The notes beneath the pieces were generated by a model that was given only the letters and a program-made list of their open reading frames with translations, searched no databases and had not been told where the DNA came from. Made by a program: the position numbers and the translations under genes. 64,000 nt of DNA from Hirsutella rhossiliensis (lineage: Eukaryota; Ascomycota; Sordariomycetes; Hypocreales; Ophiocordycipitaceae), in NCBI RefSeq assembly GCF_020360975.1, contig NW_025408667.1, positions 11,842,001 through 11,906,000 on the forward strand, written 5' to 3'. Below, in pieces: positions 62,478-64,000 of the stretch. How positions within the stretch are numbered: the stretch's first letter is position 1; each line of letters starts with the position of its first letter.

Positions 62478-62731
62478 GAGCCCAATGACCCAACGCAACT
62501 CTACTCCCACCCTGCCTCTTCCTCCCGCATCTGCATTGGCAAACCCCGAAGCCATTGTCACACATAGGATATCAGCCTCCAACAGTCTGACCCCCTATTC
62601 GCACAGTCCGTTTCCACATTTCCCCACAGAAACTTCTAGGAGGCATCATCAACGCATCAGTGGCTTCCAGATGATCTGATCAGATGCTTCCATTCACTAC
62701 CATTCCCTTCCATTCTCATATTCAGGCAGTC

Positions 62732-62738
62732 TATAAAG
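62732..62738 (+). promoter_or_regulatory. TATA box of copia element 2
   Basis: TATAAAG at 62732-62738, in the presumed LTR, about 95 bp before the primer site. Confidence 0.45.
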
Positions 62739-62826
62739 ATCTCGCCTCTTTCCCACCTTAGATAGCAGAATCAAGAGTCTTCCAGTCCCTGATCTTTATG
62801 CCCACTTGCTCATCCTCCGTGCGATA

Positions 62827-62837
62827 GTTATGAGCCC
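62827..62837 (+). other. Candidate half-tRNA primer-binding site of copia element 2
   Basis: GTTATGAGCCC is the exact complement of the initiator-Met anticodon-loop sequence GGGCTCATAAC. Ty5/copia-type elements use the 3' end of a tRNA-iMet half as primer, so the position just before Gag fits. The LTR end beside it is not clear. Confidence 0.5.
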
Positions 62838-62898
62838 GGTCTGCCACTGACTGGGTATCTTATTCTTGTTCACTCCGCTGCGCAGAATAGCTTCCACA

Positions 62899-64000
62899 AT
62901 GAGCTCAGCTCTAGATCTTGATGGCTCTTCCAAGGGCACCGTGCTCAACGGCCCTTGCGACTGGAAACAATGGATTTCTATCATCAAGAAATTCGCCACG
63001 TCCCACAGTCTTTGGGACTTTCTGGACCCTGCCGTCAAGGAGGGTAAGCCGGTTCTTCAGCAGCCAGTTGAACCAACATTCCGACAAATCAACCACGAAG
63101 CATCTGATCTCGTGGATCTGACCTCGGAGGAATTTCGCCGTCTCGAATTCCTCCACACCCAATACCGCTCGAAGCTTCAAGGGTATAGGGATCAAGTGAA
63201 GGCACTCGCCAGCCTTCAACAACACATCGTCAAGACCATCGGCAACTACTACAGCACCATTGCCGAGGAACACGACGTTGCAAAGCAACTTGCCTTGCTT
63301 CAGGCTCGTGTGGCCCCAACCGACTGGGCACTCGAGAGGAAGTTGTTCAGCGTTATCGTTCCACCCTTCAGTCGCCAAACAGGACCAAGATCGAAGCTTG
63401 GGTCACCCAATGGCAGAAAGTCCTCACTGAGGCAAAGCAATTAGGGCTTCCTGATGTCCAGGACCTTCGCCCTACCCAAGATTTCCTACAGGCTGTTTCG
63501 TCCATCAACGCCCCATTCACAGACTATTGGGTCAACAAAATGGAAGACGAGGCCGTATTCGGCAAGCCTGAGTGGAAGACCGACTTCCCGGACGGCATTA
63601 AGATCAGTGAGATCTTTGAACGAGCTCACCGAATCAAGGCCGCCAACAACAGCAAAGGATCATTCGGAGCTGCCTTCCAAGGCAAGGGAGAGAAATCGGA
63701 GAGGAAAGAGGACAAGCCTAAGTGGTCTTCAAGCAAGAACGCTGATGGTGTTCCTATGTGTGTCTGCGGAGAATATCACCGCTTCGTAGATTGCTTCTAT
63801 CTCATCAAATCAGCTCGGCCTGATGGCTGGACTCCTGATCAGAAGGTTGAGAAGAAGATCAAGGAAATCCTCGACTCAATCCATGGGCAAAGAAGATGAC
63901 GGAGAAAGCACAAGACTTCAAGAAGAAGGAAATGGAGAAATCGTCCGACTCCTCCGTTAAAGGCACAGCGTTTGCCGGTCTTCTACCAGCTCCTGACAAC
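62899..64000 (+). pseudogene. Gag of copia element 2, runs off the window
   Basis: ATG 62899 (MSSALDLDGSSKGTVLNGP). The first frame has the copia Gag layout: WKQWISIIKKFA, DPAVKEG, a helical QYRSKLQGYRDQ segment and a KTIGNYYSTI box. It shifts near 63345 and again near 63500 into a frame with AVFGKPEWKTDFPDGIKI and one zinc knuckle (CVCGEYHRFVDC, spacing C-x1-C-x4-H-x4-C, one residue shorter than the standard first gap). A stop at 63897 follows a frame change; an alternative frame stays open to base 64000, which fits a missing base near 63890. Confidence 0.75.

Larger units (their letters stand above)
62827..64000 (+). mobile_element. Ty1/copia element 2, 5' part only
   Basis: Primer site, leader and Gag of a second copia lineage, unrelated to copia element 1 at the protein level. 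The 5' LTR should lie to the left (about 62480-62826) but has no partner in the window to define it. Protease, integrase and RT would follow outside the window. Confidence 0.75.

Noticed and set aside
1..64000. Starship giant element
   Set aside because: The cargo-like mix prompted a search for a DUF3435 captain recombinase, but the only tyrosine recombinase seen is the Crypton type.
1..64000. Repeat-induced point mutation
   Set aside because: LTR pairs differ by zero to one base, TIR pairs are nearly identical and C-to-T/G-to-A changes are not prevalent. A few stops could be transitions, but there is no general RIP signature by eye.

Overview
The window looks like an accessory, transposon-rich region of a filamentous ascomycete genome (Pezizomycotina, probably Sordariomycetes; I cannot name the species). 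The reasons are short GT-AG introns of 49-74 bp with CTAAC/CTGAC-like branch sites, a class I-like hydrophobin, a FunK1-type protein kinase, a MYND-pRiA4b protein, a MOB1-like protein and fungal lineages of Ty3/gypsy, Ty1/copia, pogo, MULE, hAT, Helitron and Crypton elements. No tRNA, rRNA or CRISPR was recognised.

Layout. 1-6068: Ty3/gypsy chromovirus (+), left end outside the window. 6189-6768: tandem repeat and a hydrophobin with a hidden intron and an unresolved start. 7446-13255: complete gypsy chromovirus (-), 177-bp LTRs, TSD CACAC, candidate self-priming site. 13352-15539: pogo-1 (+), 46-bp TIRs, TA duplication, 8 bp beyond the stop of a secreted-protein gene (15549-16172, -). 16452-22551: complete Ty1/copia element (-), 200-bp LTRs identical by eye, TSD CGCGA. 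22754-27681: pogo-2 (-), split by a MULE (24398-26990). 28814-33732: hAT-B (TSD CTCCGAGC), split by hAT-A (29391-32820). 35459-36496: MYND-pRiA4b gene. 36481-37769: Crypton relic. 38274-44430: Helitron-1 bounded by a 30/32-bp inverted repeat. 44528-46160: pogo-3 fragment with a 313-bp hAT MITE on a splice acceptor. 46816-48660: pogo-4, abutting a 5'-truncated Helitron-2 (48661-53673). 55666-55760: near-perfect 95-nt hairpin. 55784-60687: a cluster that looks like host genes (FunK1 kinase, kinase-like fragment, MOB1-like gene, small DnaJ-type zinc protein). 62827-64000: 5' part of a second Ty1/copia element.

Most of the DNA is mobile elements, several nested with target duplications still readable, so the order of insertion can be worked out (MULE after pogo-2, hAT-A after hAT-B, hAT MITE after pogo-3). 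Terminal repeats are well preserved and I see no heavy C-to-T decay, so the insertions appear recent and not strongly RIP-mutated. Yet nearly every element gene is broken by single-base shifts, usually in a homopolymer run and usually one base short. That pattern recurs in unrelated elements and in putative host genes, so sequencing or assembly error must be considered before calling these genes dead.

Possible functional links between neighbours are limited: the kinase/MOB cluster is the only set whose products could plausibly act together, and that is inference.
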